NCBI RefSeq assembly: GCF_003751605.1
Contig: NZ_RJVJ01000001.1
Location: 1,488,001-1,552,000, forward strand
Source of the DNA: Kitasatospora cineracea
Lineage (GTDB): Bacteria > Actinomycetota > Actinomycetes > Streptomycetales > Streptomycetaceae
Reading direction: 5' to 3'
Length of the DNA: 64,000 bases
Shown: one piece after another, positions 25,972 through 34,632 of the stretch
How the letters are laid out: the number at the start of each line of letters is the position of its first letter
Position numbering within the stretch: the first letter of the stretch is position 1
Made by a program: the position numbers and the translations under genes
The notes under the pieces: model-generated
The model's input: the letters and a program-made list of their open reading frames with translations, nothing else
Databases searched by the model: none
What the model was told of the DNA's origin: nothing

Positions 25972-27789
25972 ATGCGGGACGAGTTCACCGCCCTACTGCT
26001 CGGCCAGGTCGGCCGTCACGAAGGCCGAGACCCCGACGGCACCTGGAACAACCGACAGCGCTACAGCACCGAGACCCCCGGACTGGAGTGGTCCGACGGC
26101 CAGCCCTGGTGCGCCACCTTCGAAGCCTGGGCCGCCCACCGGACCGGCATGGACGCGCTCTGGCCGATGACGGCGTCCTGCCTCACGGCCGTCGCCTGGT
26201 GGCGCAACCACAACCGCTGGACCGACTACCCGGTCCTCGGCGGCCCCTTCTACCTCGGCCCCGACGGCGGCAGCCACACCGGCGTCGTCGTCGCCTACGA
26301 CGCCGACACCATCCAGACCGTGGAGGGGAACGCCCTCCCGCTGCACGCCGGGGTGCTCACCCCCACCGGCTACCGGAGGATGGGCGACCTGCGGGTCGGA
26401 GACCCCGTCGTGGACCCGGAGGGCCGGCCCTCCCAGGTCACCGGCGTCCACCCCAAGGGCGTCCGCCCCGTGCACCGGATCACCCTCCAGGACGGGTCCG
26501 TTGCCGAGGCGTGCGAGGAGCACCTCTGGCAGATCGGGATCGACGGCCGGGCCCGCCCGAGGGTGGTCACGACCCTGGAACTCGCCGCCCTGGTCTCCCG
26601 TCCGGGCTCCCGGGTGCGCGTGCCCCTTCTCGAGCCCGTCGAGTACCAGCAGACCGGTGAGCCGCTCCCGATCGACCCGTACCTGCTCGGGCTGCTCATC
26701 GGGGACGGCGGTACCGGCAGCGGCGGACCGCATTTCACCAGCACCGACCCCGACGTCCTCGCCGGACTGCGCTCGACCCTTCCGGACGGTCACCGGCTGG
26801 TTCCGCACATCGCCGACGGGCGTGCGGCGGAGGGGACCTGGCGGATCGTCGGGACCGAAGGCCGGGGCGGGAACCAGGTGATCGAGGAGCTGCGGGCGCT
26901 CGGCCTGACGGGCATCACGGCCCCGCACGGGTTCCTGCCCGCCCGTTACCGCAGGGCCGGTGTCAAGGACCGGCTGGCGCTCCTCCAAGGACTGATGGAT
27001 ACCGGCGGGACGATCGACGACCGGGGACGGATCGCGTTCACCTCGGCCTCCGAGCGCCTGGCCAGGGACGTTCAGGAACTCGTCCGCTCGCTCGGCGGCC
27101 GGGCCGCGGTGAACGCCGGGCGCAACGTGCGCTCCACCTCGCCCCGGCAGTCGAACCGCACCCCCGCCGAAGACGCCCACCGCGTGCGGAACGTCGACAT
27201 GCCGCACTTCAACCCGTTCAGGACGCCCCGCAAGGCCGAGCGCTTCGTCCCGCGGAACGCCGCATGGGCCCGCCGGGTCGTCTCCGTCGCGTACGTGCGC
27301 GACGAAGAGGTGCAGTGCATCGCGGTGTCGGCGCCCTCCCGGCTGTTCGTCACCGATGACTTCATCCCCACCCACAACACCAACGACACCGGCTCCACCG
27401 AGGGCGACGGCGTCTACCTCAAGTCCCGTCCGCGGCGCGGCCCGGGCTCGCCGTACGGCTACGGGGTCCCGGCCTTCCCGGAGGGGACGGTCTCCGCCGA
27501 CCCCGCGCTCGGCGGCATCCCGGCGGCCCGCACCTCGGCGCAGGCCACCACCCCGTCCTCCGGGGCGCCGCGCTGGCCCGGCCGGTACCTGAAGGTGCAG
27601 TCGCCGATGCTGCACGGGGACGACGTCCTGATGTGGCAGCGGCGGATGGCCGCCCGCGGCTGGTCGATCAGCGCGGACGGCTGGTACGGCCCGGCCTCCG
27701 CCCAGGTCTGCCGCGCCTTCCAGCAGCGCCACGGGCTCGGCGCGGACGGCATCGTCGGCCCGGCCACCTGGAACGCGGCCTGGTCCTGA
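25972..27789 (+). CDS. Lysin-like CHAP amidase/peptidase with peptidoglycan-binding domain, interrupted by an intein
   Basis: 605-residue precursor from ATG 25972 (GGGAGG upstream). Residues 1-120 form the N-terminal CHAP-like half, with a likely catalytic Cys47 (in QPWCATF) and His102 (in SHTGVVV). Residues 121-469 are an intein. Residues 470-605 complete the host protein: TNDTGSTEGDGVYLK, a linker, and a C-terminal PG_binding_1 domain (VLMWQRRMAARGW and GIVGPATWNAAW). The spliced protein would be 256 residues. There is no signal peptide, as in phage endolysins. A role in peptidoglycan cleavage is inferred. Confidence 0.85.
   Translation: MRDEFTALLLGQVGRHEGRDPDGTWNNRQRYSTETPGLEWSDGQPWCATFEAWAAHRTGMDALWPMTASCLTAVAWWRNHNRWTDYPVLGGPFYLGPDGGSHTGVVVAYDADTIQTVEGNALPLHAGVLTPTGYRRMGDLRVGDPVVDPEGRPSQVTGVHPKGVRPVHRITLQDGSVAEACEEHLWQIGIDGRARPRVVTTLELAALVSRPGSRVRVPLLEPVEYQQTGEPLPIDPYLLGLLIGDGGTGSGGPHFTSTDPDVLAGLRSTLPDGHRLVPHIADGRAAEGTWRIVGTEGRGGNQVIEELRALGLTGITAPHGFLPARYRRAGVKDRLALLQGLMDTGGTIDDRGRIAFTSASERLARDVQELVRSLGGRAAVNAGRNVRSTSPRQSNRTPAEDAHRVRNVDMPHFNPFRTPRKAERFVPRNAAWARRVVSVAYVRDEEVQCIAVSAPSRLFVTDDFIPTHNTNDTGSTEGDGVYLKSRPRRGPGSPYGYGVPAFPEGTVSADPALGGIPAARTSAQATTPSSGAPRWPGRYLKVQSPMLHGDDVLMWQRRMAARGWSISADGWYGPASAQVCRAFQQRHGLGADGIVGPATWNAAWS
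26332..27378 (+). mobile_element. Intein, class 3 type, with LAGLIDADG endonuclease domain (in lysin-like gene)
   Basis: 349 residues. It begins with Ala (ALPLHAGVLT) rather than Cys/Ser. It has the B-block His64 and Trp66 (EEHLW), the F-block Cys329 (VQCIAV), and ends PTHN before Thr of the host. The Trp-Cys-Thr set is the signature of class 3 inteins. Two LAGLIDADG-like motifs (YLLGLLIGDGG and LLQGLMDTGG) keep their acidic residues, so the homing endonuclease may be active. The insertion lies between VEGN and TNDT, the third catalytic region of the CHAP fold. Confidence 0.88.
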
Positions 27790-27803
27790 CCGCACGCGAA
27801 CGC

Positions 27804-27840
27804 CGGAGGGCCGCCCCGCACGAAACGGGACGGCCCTCCG
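27804..27840. terminator. Bidirectional terminator after the lysin-like gene
   Basis: 10-bp outer stem CGGAGGGCCG (27804-27813) with 27831-27840 plus a 4-5 bp inner stem, 14 bases past the stop codon. Confidence 0.75.
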
Positions 27841-27854
27841 ACGTCGAAACCCAG

Positions 27855-27934
27855 CTCGGCGCTTCAGCACCGACAGCGGGCAGGCTTCGCTGCGCTCGGC
27901 GCTTCAGCACCGACAGCGAGCAGGCTTCGCTGCG
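27855..27934. repeat. 40-bp tandem repeat, two copies, at the 3' end of ino1
   Basis: 27855-27894 and 27895-27934 are the same 40 bases except one G-to-A change; a partial third copy (about 9 bases) runs into the ino1 stop codon. Each copy contains an imperfect CAGCGA/TCGCTG hairpin, so the pair may act as the ino1 terminator. Confidence 0.85.
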
Positions 27935-27935
27935 C

Positions 27936-29018
27936 TCAGCGCTCGACCTCGCCGCGGATGAACTTCTCGACGTTCTCCTTGGCCTCGTCGTCGAAGTACT
28001 GCACCGGCGGGGACTTCATGAAGTACGAGGACGCGGAGAGGATCGGGCCGCCGATGCCGCGGTCCTTGGCGATCTTCGCGGCGCGCACGGCGTCGATGAT
28101 GACACCGGCCGAGTTCGGGGAGTCCCAGACCTCGAGCTTGTACTCGAGGTTCAGCGGGACGTCGCCGAACGCGCGGCCCTCGAGGCGGACGTACGCCCAC
28201 TTGCGGTCGTCGAGCCACGCGACGTAGTCGGACGGGCCGATGTGGACGTTCTTGGCGCCCAGCTCGCGGTCGCGGATCTGCGAGGTGACGGCCTGGGTCT
28301 TGGAGATCTTCTTGGACTCCAGGCGCTCGCGCTCGAGCATGTTCTTGAAGTCCATGTTGCCGCCGACGTTCAGCTGCATGGTGCGCTCGAGGACGACACC
28401 GCGGTCCTCGAAGAGCTTCGCCATCACGCGGTGCGTGATGGTGGCGCCGACCTGCGACTTGATGTCGTCGCCGACGATCGGGACACCGGCCTCGGTGAAC
28501 TTGTCGGCCCACTCCTTGGTGCCGGCGATGAACACCGGGAGGGCGTTCACGAAGGCGACCTTGGCGTCGATGGCGCACTGGGCGTAGAACTTGGCGGCGG
28601 CCTCGGAGCCGACCGGCAGGTAGCAGACCAGGACGTCGACCTGGCGGTCCTTCAGGACCTGGACGACGTCGGCCGGGGCCTCGTCGGACTCCTCGATGGT
28701 CTCGCGGTAGTACTTGCCGAGGCCGTCGAGGGTGTGGCCGCGCTGCACGGTGACGCCGGTCGGCGGCACGTCGCAGATCTTGATGGTGTTGTTCTCGCTG
28801 TTGCCGATGGCGTCGGCCAGGTCGAAGCCGACCTTCTTGGCGTCCACGTCGAAGGCGGCGACGAACTCGACGTCCTTCACGTGGTAGTCGCCGAACTGGA
28901 CGTGCATCAGGCCGGGGACCTTACCGGCCGGGTCGGCGTCCTTGTAGTACTCGACACCCTGCACCAGCGAGGCGGCGCAGTTGCCCACGCCGACGATGGC
29001 TACGCGAACCGAACCCAT
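27936..29018 (-). CDS. ino1: Inositol-1-phosphate synthase
   Basis: Converts glucose 6-phosphate to inositol 3-phosphate using NAD, feeding phosphatidylinositol and mycothiol. 360 residues from ATG 29018, starting [20 protein letters not shown] with the NAD-binding glycines. The conserved [19 protein letters not shown] and SKTQAVTS segments are present. It lies downstream of a PadR regulator gene in the same direction (145-base gap). Confidence 0.96.
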   Translation of the reverse strand: MGSVRVAIVGVGNCAASLVQGVEYYKDADPAGKVPGLMHVQFGDYHVKDVEFVAAFDVDAKKVGFDLADAIGNSENNTIKICDVPPTGVTVQRGHTLDGLGKYYRETIEESDEAPADVVQVLKDRQVDVLVCYLPVGSEAAAKFYAQCAIDAKVAFVNALPVFIAGTKEWADKFTEAGVPIVGDDIKSQVGATITHRVMAKLFEDRGVVLERTMQLNVGGNMDFKNMLERERLESKKISKTQAVTSQIRDRELGAKNVHIGPSDYVAWLDDRKWAYVRLEGRAFGDVPLNLEYKLEVWDSPNSAGVIIDAVRAAKIAKDRGIGGPILSASSYFMKSPPVQYFDDEAKENVEKFIRGEVER

Positions 29019-29163
29019 TCCGGTTGCTCCCTGAATCTCATGAGGTCCGCCGTGCTGTGGCGGGAGCCTCGTTCCACATCTGTTCTGACTGTCTGTTCGG
29101 GCGCACGGGGCGCCCGCGCCTCGCCGCGGGCGGCGGGGCCGGCGCGGTGGTGCAGCGCTCCGG

Positions 29164-29826
29164 TCAGGAGCGCCCCGGGCGGTCGTACGGTGGCCCGGGC
29201 GGGTCGGAGGACCCGTCGGCCGGGCCACGGCCGTCCGAAGTGTGCGGGGACGCGGCGCTGCGTCCGGTTCTGGTGGCGCGCTCGGTCTCGATCAGCTCGT
29301 TGAGCCAGCGGACCTCGCGCTCCACCGACTCCAGGCCGTGGCGCTGGAGTTCGAGGGTGTAGTCGTCGAAGCGTTCGCGGGTGCGGGAGATGGAGCTGCG
29401 CATCCGCTCCAGCCGCTCCTCCAACCGGCTGCGGCGGCCTTCGAGCACGCGCATCCGGACCGCCCGGTCGGTCTGGCCGAAGAAGGCGAAGCGGACGCCG
29501 AAGTGCTCGTCCTCCCAGGCGTCCGGACCGGATTCGGCGAGCAGTTCCTCGAAGCGCTCCTTGCCCTCGGGGGAGAGCCGGTAGACGATCTTCGACCGCT
29601 TGCCGTTGAGGGCGGTGGCCGGGACGTACTCGACGTCCGGGTTGTCCTCCACCAGGAAGCCCTGGGCGACCAGGCTCTTCAGGCAGGGGTAGAGCGTTCC
29701 GTACGAGAAGGCCCGGAACGAGCCCAGCAGGACGTTGAGCCGCTTGCGCAGCTCGTACCCGTGCATGGGCGCGTCGTGGAGCAGGCCGAGGACGGCGAAT
29801 TCGAGGACGCCGGAGCGTCGGCTCAT
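29164..29826 (-). CDS. PadR family transcriptional regulator
   Basis: 220 residues from ATG 29826 with AAGGAGG upstream. The N-terminal winged helix ([20 protein letters not shown], then [16 protein letters not shown] and [15 protein letters not shown]) is typical of PadR. The C-terminal half is a predicted coiled coil (about 130-200) for dimerisation, then a Gly/Pro/Asp tail. A matching palindrome at 29912-29932 upstream suggests autoregulation. It is conserved next to ino1 in Streptomyces. Confidence 0.92.
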   Translation of the reverse strand: MSRRSGVLEFAVLGLLHDAPMHGYELRKRLNVLLGSFRAFSYGTLYPCLKSLVAQGFLVEDNPDVEYVPATALNGKRSKIVYRLSPEGKERFEELLAESGPDAWEDEHFGVRFAFFGQTDRAVRMRVLEGRRSRLEERLERMRSSISRTRERFDDYTLELQRHGLESVEREVRWLNELIETERATRTGRSAASPHTSDGRGPADGSSDPPGPPYDRPGRS

Positions 29827-29911
29827 ACCGCCTTCCTCCTTCCGTGAGGGTTCCTGCTCGCCGGATGCGGGCCCCGGTCCGGCAGTGTATGCCGAACCGA
29901 TGTGTCGCGCC

Positions 29912-29932
29912 GATGTATCGGCTCGATATATC
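29912..29932. promoter_or_regulatory. Candidate PadR operator
   Basis: GATGTATCG (29912-29920) and CGATATATC (29924-29932) form an inverted repeat with 8 of 9 matches and a 3-base centre. A further CGATGTGTCG half-site lies 11 bases before it. It is unusually AT-rich for this genome and sits in the divergent padR/PBP gap (29827-30122), which holds no gene. Confidence 0.6.
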
Positions 29933-30122
29933 GGCAACAGTAACCCTGGGTCACGGCAGGAGCAAGGGGGGCACGCGTAACTGGAATCACAAGGCCCCTG
30001 GGCAACGGGCGTGTAATGAATCCCGGTCGGTTCGTCCCGGTTGGCTTCCAATGCCCGATTAGGCGGCTTTCGGGGAGCCGTACTCTTTCGCCTGTGCACC
30101 CTGACCGAGGAGCTGCGGAGAG

Positions 30123-32873
30123 ATGAGCGAACACCGGCGCAGGTCGGCCAACCCCGGAGGCGAGCAGCAGCCACCGCGGAGGCCCGACCCGGAACGGCCG
30201 TACGCGTACGGGAACCCGGTCGAGGGCGCACCCGAGTACGGTTCCGGTGCTCCGGGTCGGGCCGCCGGGCCCGGCCGGGCCGCGACCCCGAGCCGCGCCG
30301 CCACGCCCGGCCGCTCCGGCGGGCCCGGGCGCGCCGGTGCTCCGGGAGGCCCCGGTCAGGGCTCCGGTCAGGTGCCCGGCCAGGGCGGCCGGAGGGCCGC
30401 CCGGGAGACCGCCGAGCAGCCCCGGCTGACCCGGGCGGAGATGCGCAAGCAGTCCCGCAAGGGCGGCGGCGGCAGCGCGGGCGGGCCGCCGAGCGGCCGC
30501 GGCGCCGGCCAGGGCGGCCGGCCGGGCAAGAAGCGGATGATCGACTACCCGCGGTTCGGCAAGTCCGGCTTCCGGCGCTGGATGCCGTCCTGGAAGCAGG
30601 TGCTGAGCCTGTTCCTGATCTTCTTCGGCGGTGGCGTGGCCGCCGTCGGCGCCGCGTACGCGATGGTCCAGGTGCCGGACGAGAAGACCCCGCTGCAGAT
30701 CCAGAGCAACGTCTTCTACTGGGCCGACGGCACCGAGATGGCCCGCACCGGCAACGAGAACCAGCAGCTGGTGGAGCTCTCGCAGATCAGCCGCCCGGCG
30801 CAGGACGCGGTCATCGCGGCGGAGAACGACACCTTCCGCACCGACTCCGGCATCGACCCGAAGGGCATCGCCCGCGCCGTCTACAAGATGGCCACCGGCG
30901 GCGAGACCCAGGGCGGTTCGACCATCACCCAGCAGTACGTCAAGAACGTCTACCTGTCGCAGGACCAGACGCTCTCCCGCAAGGCCAAGGAATTCTTCAT
31001 CACCCTGAAGGTCAACGGTGAGAAGACCAAGGACCAGATCCTCACCGGCTACCTGAACACCAGCTGGTTCGGCCGCGGCGCCACCGGCATCCAGGCCGCC
31101 GCGCAGGCCTACTACGGCGTGGACGCCAGCAAGATCGACGTCTGCCAGGGCGCCATGCTGGCCGGCCTGCTCAAGGGCGCGGGCCTCTTCGACCCGAGCC
31201 TGGGCCCGGCCAACCACGAGCGCATGGTGGGCCGTTGGAACTGGATCCTGGACCGGATGGTCACCACCAAGGTGCTGTCCGCCGACGAGCGGGCCAAGTG
31301 CAAGGACTTCCCCGAGCCGATCGACGCGAAGACCGCCACCAAGACCACCGGTGAGATCTCATACCTGGTCGAGACCGCCAAGCAGTACGTGACCAGCAAG
31401 GACTCGAGCATCACCACGGCGGCCCTGGACCGCGGCGGCTACCAGATCCACACCACCTTCCAGAAGGACAAGGTCGACGCCATGAAGAAGGCGGTCGACG
31501 ACTTCGAGGCGGCCAGACTGGACCCGGCCAACAAGGAGCTGGACCGCAACGTCCAGATCGGCGCGGCCTCGGTGGTGCCCGGCGACGGCGCGATCGTGGC
31601 CATCTACGGCGGCCCCGGCGTCGAGAACGGCCACTTCACCAATAACGCCGACGCGGCCGGCGTCCCGGTCGGCTCGACCTTCAAGCCGATCGTGCTGGCG
31701 ACCGCGATGCAGGAGGGCGTGCTCACCAAGAACGGCCCGGACGGCAAGCCGGTCCAGATCAACCAGGACTCCCGCTACCTGGCCGACGACATGGCGCAGA
31801 TCTACCGCGCCGACGGCAGCAAGGCGATCGGCGACGACGGCCAGCCGTACCACCAGCGCAACAGCGACCCCGGCAAGAAGGGGTACGTGACGCTGCGGAC
31901 GGCCATGCAGTGGTCGTACAACGTGCCGTTCGTGCAGCTCGGCCAGGACGTCGGCGGCGACAAGGTGCGCGCGATGGCGGTGAAGTTCGGCCTGCACGAC
32001 GACAAGACCCTGTCGCCCGCCAACACGCTGACCCTCCCGCTGGGCACCTCGACGCCGAGCGCGATCCGGATGGCCGCGGCCTACTCGGTGTTCCCGGCGC
32101 ACGGCCAGCAGGCCGACCCGTACTCGGTGACCGCGGTGCAGTTCCGCGGCAAGGACCTGCCGAACTTCGACAGGCCGGCGCTGAAGACGGTGCTGGACCC
32201 GCAGGTCGCCGACAACATCACCGACGTGCTGCAGAACGTGGCGAAGAACGGCACCGGCAGCAAGACCGCGGAGCTGGGCTTCCCGGTGGCCGGCAAGACC
32301 GGCACCACCGACAAGAGCAAGTCGGCCTGGTGGATCGGCTACACCCCGAGCCTGACCACCTCGGTCAGCATGTGGCGCGAGGACGTGGCCAAGCAGACCG
32401 GTCTGGAGTCGCTGGACGGCACCGGCGGCAAGAGCGAGATCCACGGTGGTGACTTCCCGACCGAGATCTTCACCCGCTACATGAAGATCATCGGCCCGGG
32501 CAACCCGAAGAACTTCACCGCACCGACCCCCTGGGGCCAGGAGGTCGACTCCTCCGGCGCCCCGTCCACCGCCTCGGCCTCGCCCTCGACCTCGGCCTCG
32601 GCCTCGGCCACCGTGGAAGCCTCCCCGACGGCCGAGACGCCGACCCAGACGGCGGACCCGTCGCCGACCGAGTCCCAGCGTCCGACCGGCCGCCCGACCG
32701 GCCGCCCGTCCTCCAGCCCGTCCTCCAGCCCGTCCTGCCTGCTCGGCCTGTGCCCCAGTTCCAGCCCGAGCGGCGGGGCGGCCGGCGGCACCGGAACGGG
32801 CGGCAACGGCGCCGGAGGAGCCGGCGGCACCGGTACCACCACCGGCAAGACCGGCGGCACCACCACCGGCTAG
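30123..32873 (+). CDS. Class A penicillin-binding protein (transglycosylase/transpeptidase)
   Basis: Polymerises and cross-links peptidoglycan outside the membrane. 916 residues from ATG 30123. A ~150-residue Pro/Gly/Arg-rich cytoplasmic region precedes one membrane helix (about 159-181). The GT51 domain (about 190-400) has the catalytic Glu in AAENDTFRTDSGID and GGSTITQQYVKNVYLS. The transpeptidase has S518-T-F-K521, SYN at 598-600 and KTG at 725-727. A Ser/Pro/Gly-rich tail of ~140 residues follows. In motif I, Asn replaces the second acid and Asp replaces the His of the EDxxFxxH pattern. Confidence 0.95.
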   Translation: MSEHRRRSANPGGEQQPPRRPDPERPYAYGNPVEGAPEYGSGAPGRAAGPGRAATPSRAATPGRSGGPGRAGAPGGPGQGSGQVPGQGGRRAARETAEQPRLTRAEMRKQSRKGGGGSAGGPPSGRGAGQGGRPGKKRMIDYPRFGKSGFRRWMPSWKQVLSLFLIFFGGGVAAVGAAYAMVQVPDEKTPLQIQSNVFYWADGTEMARTGNENQQLVELSQISRPAQDAVIAAENDTFRTDSGIDPKGIARAVYKMATGGETQGGSTITQQYVKNVYLSQDQTLSRKAKEFFITLKVNGEKTKDQILTGYLNTSWFGRGATGIQAAAQAYYGVDASKIDVCQGAMLAGLLKGAGLFDPSLGPANHERMVGRWNWILDRMVTTKVLSADERAKCKDFPEPIDAKTATKTTGEISYLVETAKQYVTSKDSSITTAALDRGGYQIHTTFQKDKVDAMKKAVDDFEAARLDPANKELDRNVQIGAASVVPGDGAIVAIYGGPGVENGHFTNNADAAGVPVGSTFKPIVLATAMQEGVLTKNGPDGKPVQINQDSRYLADDMAQIYRADGSKAIGDDGQPYHQRNSDPGKKGYVTLRTAMQWSYNVPFVQLGQDVGGDKVRAMAVKFGLHDDKTLSPANTLTLPLGTSTPSAIRMAAAYSVFPAHGQQADPYSVTAVQFRGKDLPNFDRPALKTVLDPQVADNITDVLQNVAKNGTGSKTAELGFPVAGKTGTTDKSKSAWWIGYTPSLTTSVSMWREDVAKQTGLESLDGTGGKSEIHGGDFPTEIFTRYMKIIGPGNPKNFTAPTPWGQEVDSSGAPSTASASPSTSASASATVEASPTAETPTQTADPSPTESQRPTGRPTGRPSSSPSSSPSCLLGLCPSSSPSGGAAGGTGTGGNGAGGAGGTGTTTGKTGGTTTG

Positions 32874-32903
32874 CGGCCGCCGGATCCCGGGGCAAACACC
32901 GCA

Positions 32904-32940
32904 GAGGGGCACGGATCGCGAGGGCGATCCCGTGCCCCTC
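32904..32940 (+). terminator. Terminator after the PBP gene
   Basis: 16-bp stem (32904-32919 with 32924-32940, one bulged base, left arm starting GAGGGGCACGG), 4-base loop, followed by TTCGATT. It lies 30 bases past the PBP stop. Confidence 0.85.
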
Positions 32941-32976
32941 TTCGATTGCGCACAGCGGTGCGGCAGTATGTCGGCC

Positions 32977-34539
32977 ATGACCTCCAGCCTTCGTGACGAG
33001 ACCTCGCCGCCCGGCCCCGCGCCGGCCGACGGTCCGCTGCCCAACACCGTGGTGGTGCCCGCGGACGAGGACCCGGTCGCGGAGGCCGGCAGCGAGTTGT
33101 TCGGCGGTCCGCCGGGACGGCGGGCGCTGCTGGGGGTGTCCTGGTGGACGCCGGCCAAGTTCCTCGCGCTGGCCGTGATCGCGGTCTACGTGCTGGGCCT
33201 GTTCCAGAAGGCGCCGTGCTACAACGACGGCTGGTTCCACGGCGCCACCACCCAGTACACGAAGGCCTGTTACAGCGACATCCCGCACCTGTTCTCCGGG
33301 CGCGGCTTCGCCGACGGGCTGCACCCGTACCTGGACCGGATCCCGCAGGGCTCGCCGGACATGCAGTACCTGGAGTACCCGGTGCTGACCGGTCTGTTCA
33401 TGCAGATCGCGGCCTGGCTGACCACCCACAGCGGCGACCTGATGAGCCGTGAGCAGTGGTTCTGGATGGTCAACGCGGGCATGCTGATGATCTGCGCCGT
33501 GGTCGCGGTGGTCGCCACCTCCCGCGCCCAGCGCCGCCGCCCGTGGGACGCGCTGCTGTTCGCGCTGGCCCCGGCCCTGGCGCTGAACGCCACCATCAAC
33601 TGGGACCTGCTGGCGGTGGCCCTGGCCGCCGTGGCGATGGCCTACTGGTCGGGCTCCCGGCCGGTCTGGGCGGGCGTCTTCATCGGTCTGGCGACCGCCG
33701 CCAAGCTCTACCCGGTGCTGCTGCTCGGCCCGCTGCTGGTGCTCTGCCTGCGGGCCGGCAAGTGGAAGGAGTTCGGCCAGGCGTTCGGCGGCGCGGTCGG
33801 TGCCTGGCTGGTGGTCAACCTGCCGATCATGCTGGCCAACTGGAAGGGCTGGCTGACCTTCTACAGCTTCAGCCAGACCCGCAAGGAGGACTACGGCTCG
33901 TTCTGGCTGATCCTCATGCAGGGCCTCCGCAACGGCAAGAACCTGGAGACCCTGAACACCTGGATCGCGGTCCTGCTGGTGCTCAGCTGCCTGGCGGTCG
34001 GCTGGCTGGCGATCAGCGCCCCGCGCCGCCCGCGCTTCGCCCAGCTGGCCTTCCTGGTGGTGGCGGCTTTCATCCTGACCAACAAGGTCTACTCGCCGCA
34101 GTACGTGCTCTGGCTGATCCCGCTGGCCGTGCTGGCCCGGCCGCGCTGGCGCGACTTCCTGATCTGGCAGGCCTGCGAGGTGCTGTACTTCCTCGGCGTC
34201 TGGTCGTTCCTGGCCTACAACGGGGACGGCAAGCACCACGGAATCGACCAGGAGTGGTACCACTTCGCCATCGCCCTGCACCTGGTCGGCACCCTGTACC
34301 TCTGCTACATGGTGGTCCGAGACATCCTCTACCCGGACCGCGACCCGGTCCGCTGGGACGGCAGCGACGACCCGTCGGGCGGCGTGCTGGACGGCGCCCC
34401 GGACCGCTTCGTGCTCGGCTCGGCCCGCGGCCTGCGCGAGGCGGAGACGTACGCCGAGTACGCGCCGCAGGGGGACTGGCTGAGCAAGGACCCGGAGCCC
34501 GTGGTCGAGCTCGGCGCCGAGCCGCAGACCGGCAGGTAG
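32977..34539 (+). CDS. GT87-like polyprenyl-linked glycosyltransferase, membrane protein
   Basis: 520 residues from ATG 32977; ATG 32968 is an alternative, and starts further upstream would lie within the preceding terminator. About ten membrane helices. The first outer loop and helices resemble the GT-C/GT87 mannosyltransferase group (LEYPVLTGLFMQIAAW, LALNATINWDLLAVALA, AAKLYPVLLLGPLLVL). It probably uses a polyprenyl-phosphate sugar for cell-envelope glycans; substrate unknown. The tail is acidic. Confidence 0.8.
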   Translation: MTSSLRDETSPPGPAPADGPLPNTVVVPADEDPVAEAGSELFGGPPGRRALLGVSWWTPAKFLALAVIAVYVLGLFQKAPCYNDGWFHGATTQYTKACYSDIPHLFSGRGFADGLHPYLDRIPQGSPDMQYLEYPVLTGLFMQIAAWLTTHSGDLMSREQWFWMVNAGMLMICAVVAVVATSRAQRRRPWDALLFALAPALALNATINWDLLAVALAAVAMAYWSGSRPVWAGVFIGLATAAKLYPVLLLGPLLVLCLRAGKWKEFGQAFGGAVGAWLVVNLPIMLANWKGWLTFYSFSQTRKEDYGSFWLILMQGLRNGKNLETLNTWIAVLLVLSCLAVGWLAISAPRRPRFAQLAFLVVAAFILTNKVYSPQYVLWLIPLAVLARPRWRDFLIWQACEVLYFLGVWSFLAYNGDGKHHGIDQEWYHFAIALHLVGTLYLCYMVVRDILYPDRDPVRWDGSDDPSGGVLDGAPDRFVLGSARGLREAETYAEYAPQGDWLSKDPEPVVELGAEPQTGR

Positions 34540-34570
34540 CCGGGGGAGCGCTCCGGCCCCGGACGCGCCG

Positions 34571-34603
34571 AAGCCCTGTCCGCCGTCACGGCGGGCAGGG
34601 CTT
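34571..34603. terminator. Bidirectional terminator between the GT87-like and alr-like genes
   Basis: A roughly 15-bp stem (AAGCCCTGTCCGCCG, 34571-34585, with 34589-34603) with one wobble pair and a very short loop between convergent genes. Confidence 0.8.
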
Positions 34604-34632
34604 CTCCGTCCGCCGAGGCCCCGGGCGGGGCC

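Noticed and set aside
27855..27934. Tandem repeat as a CRISPR array
   Set aside because: Only two directly abutting copies with no spacers and no cas genes.
32932..32976. An earlier ATG for the GT87-like gene
   Set aside because: It lies within the right arm of the PBP terminator and gives an atypical Cys-containing N-terminus.
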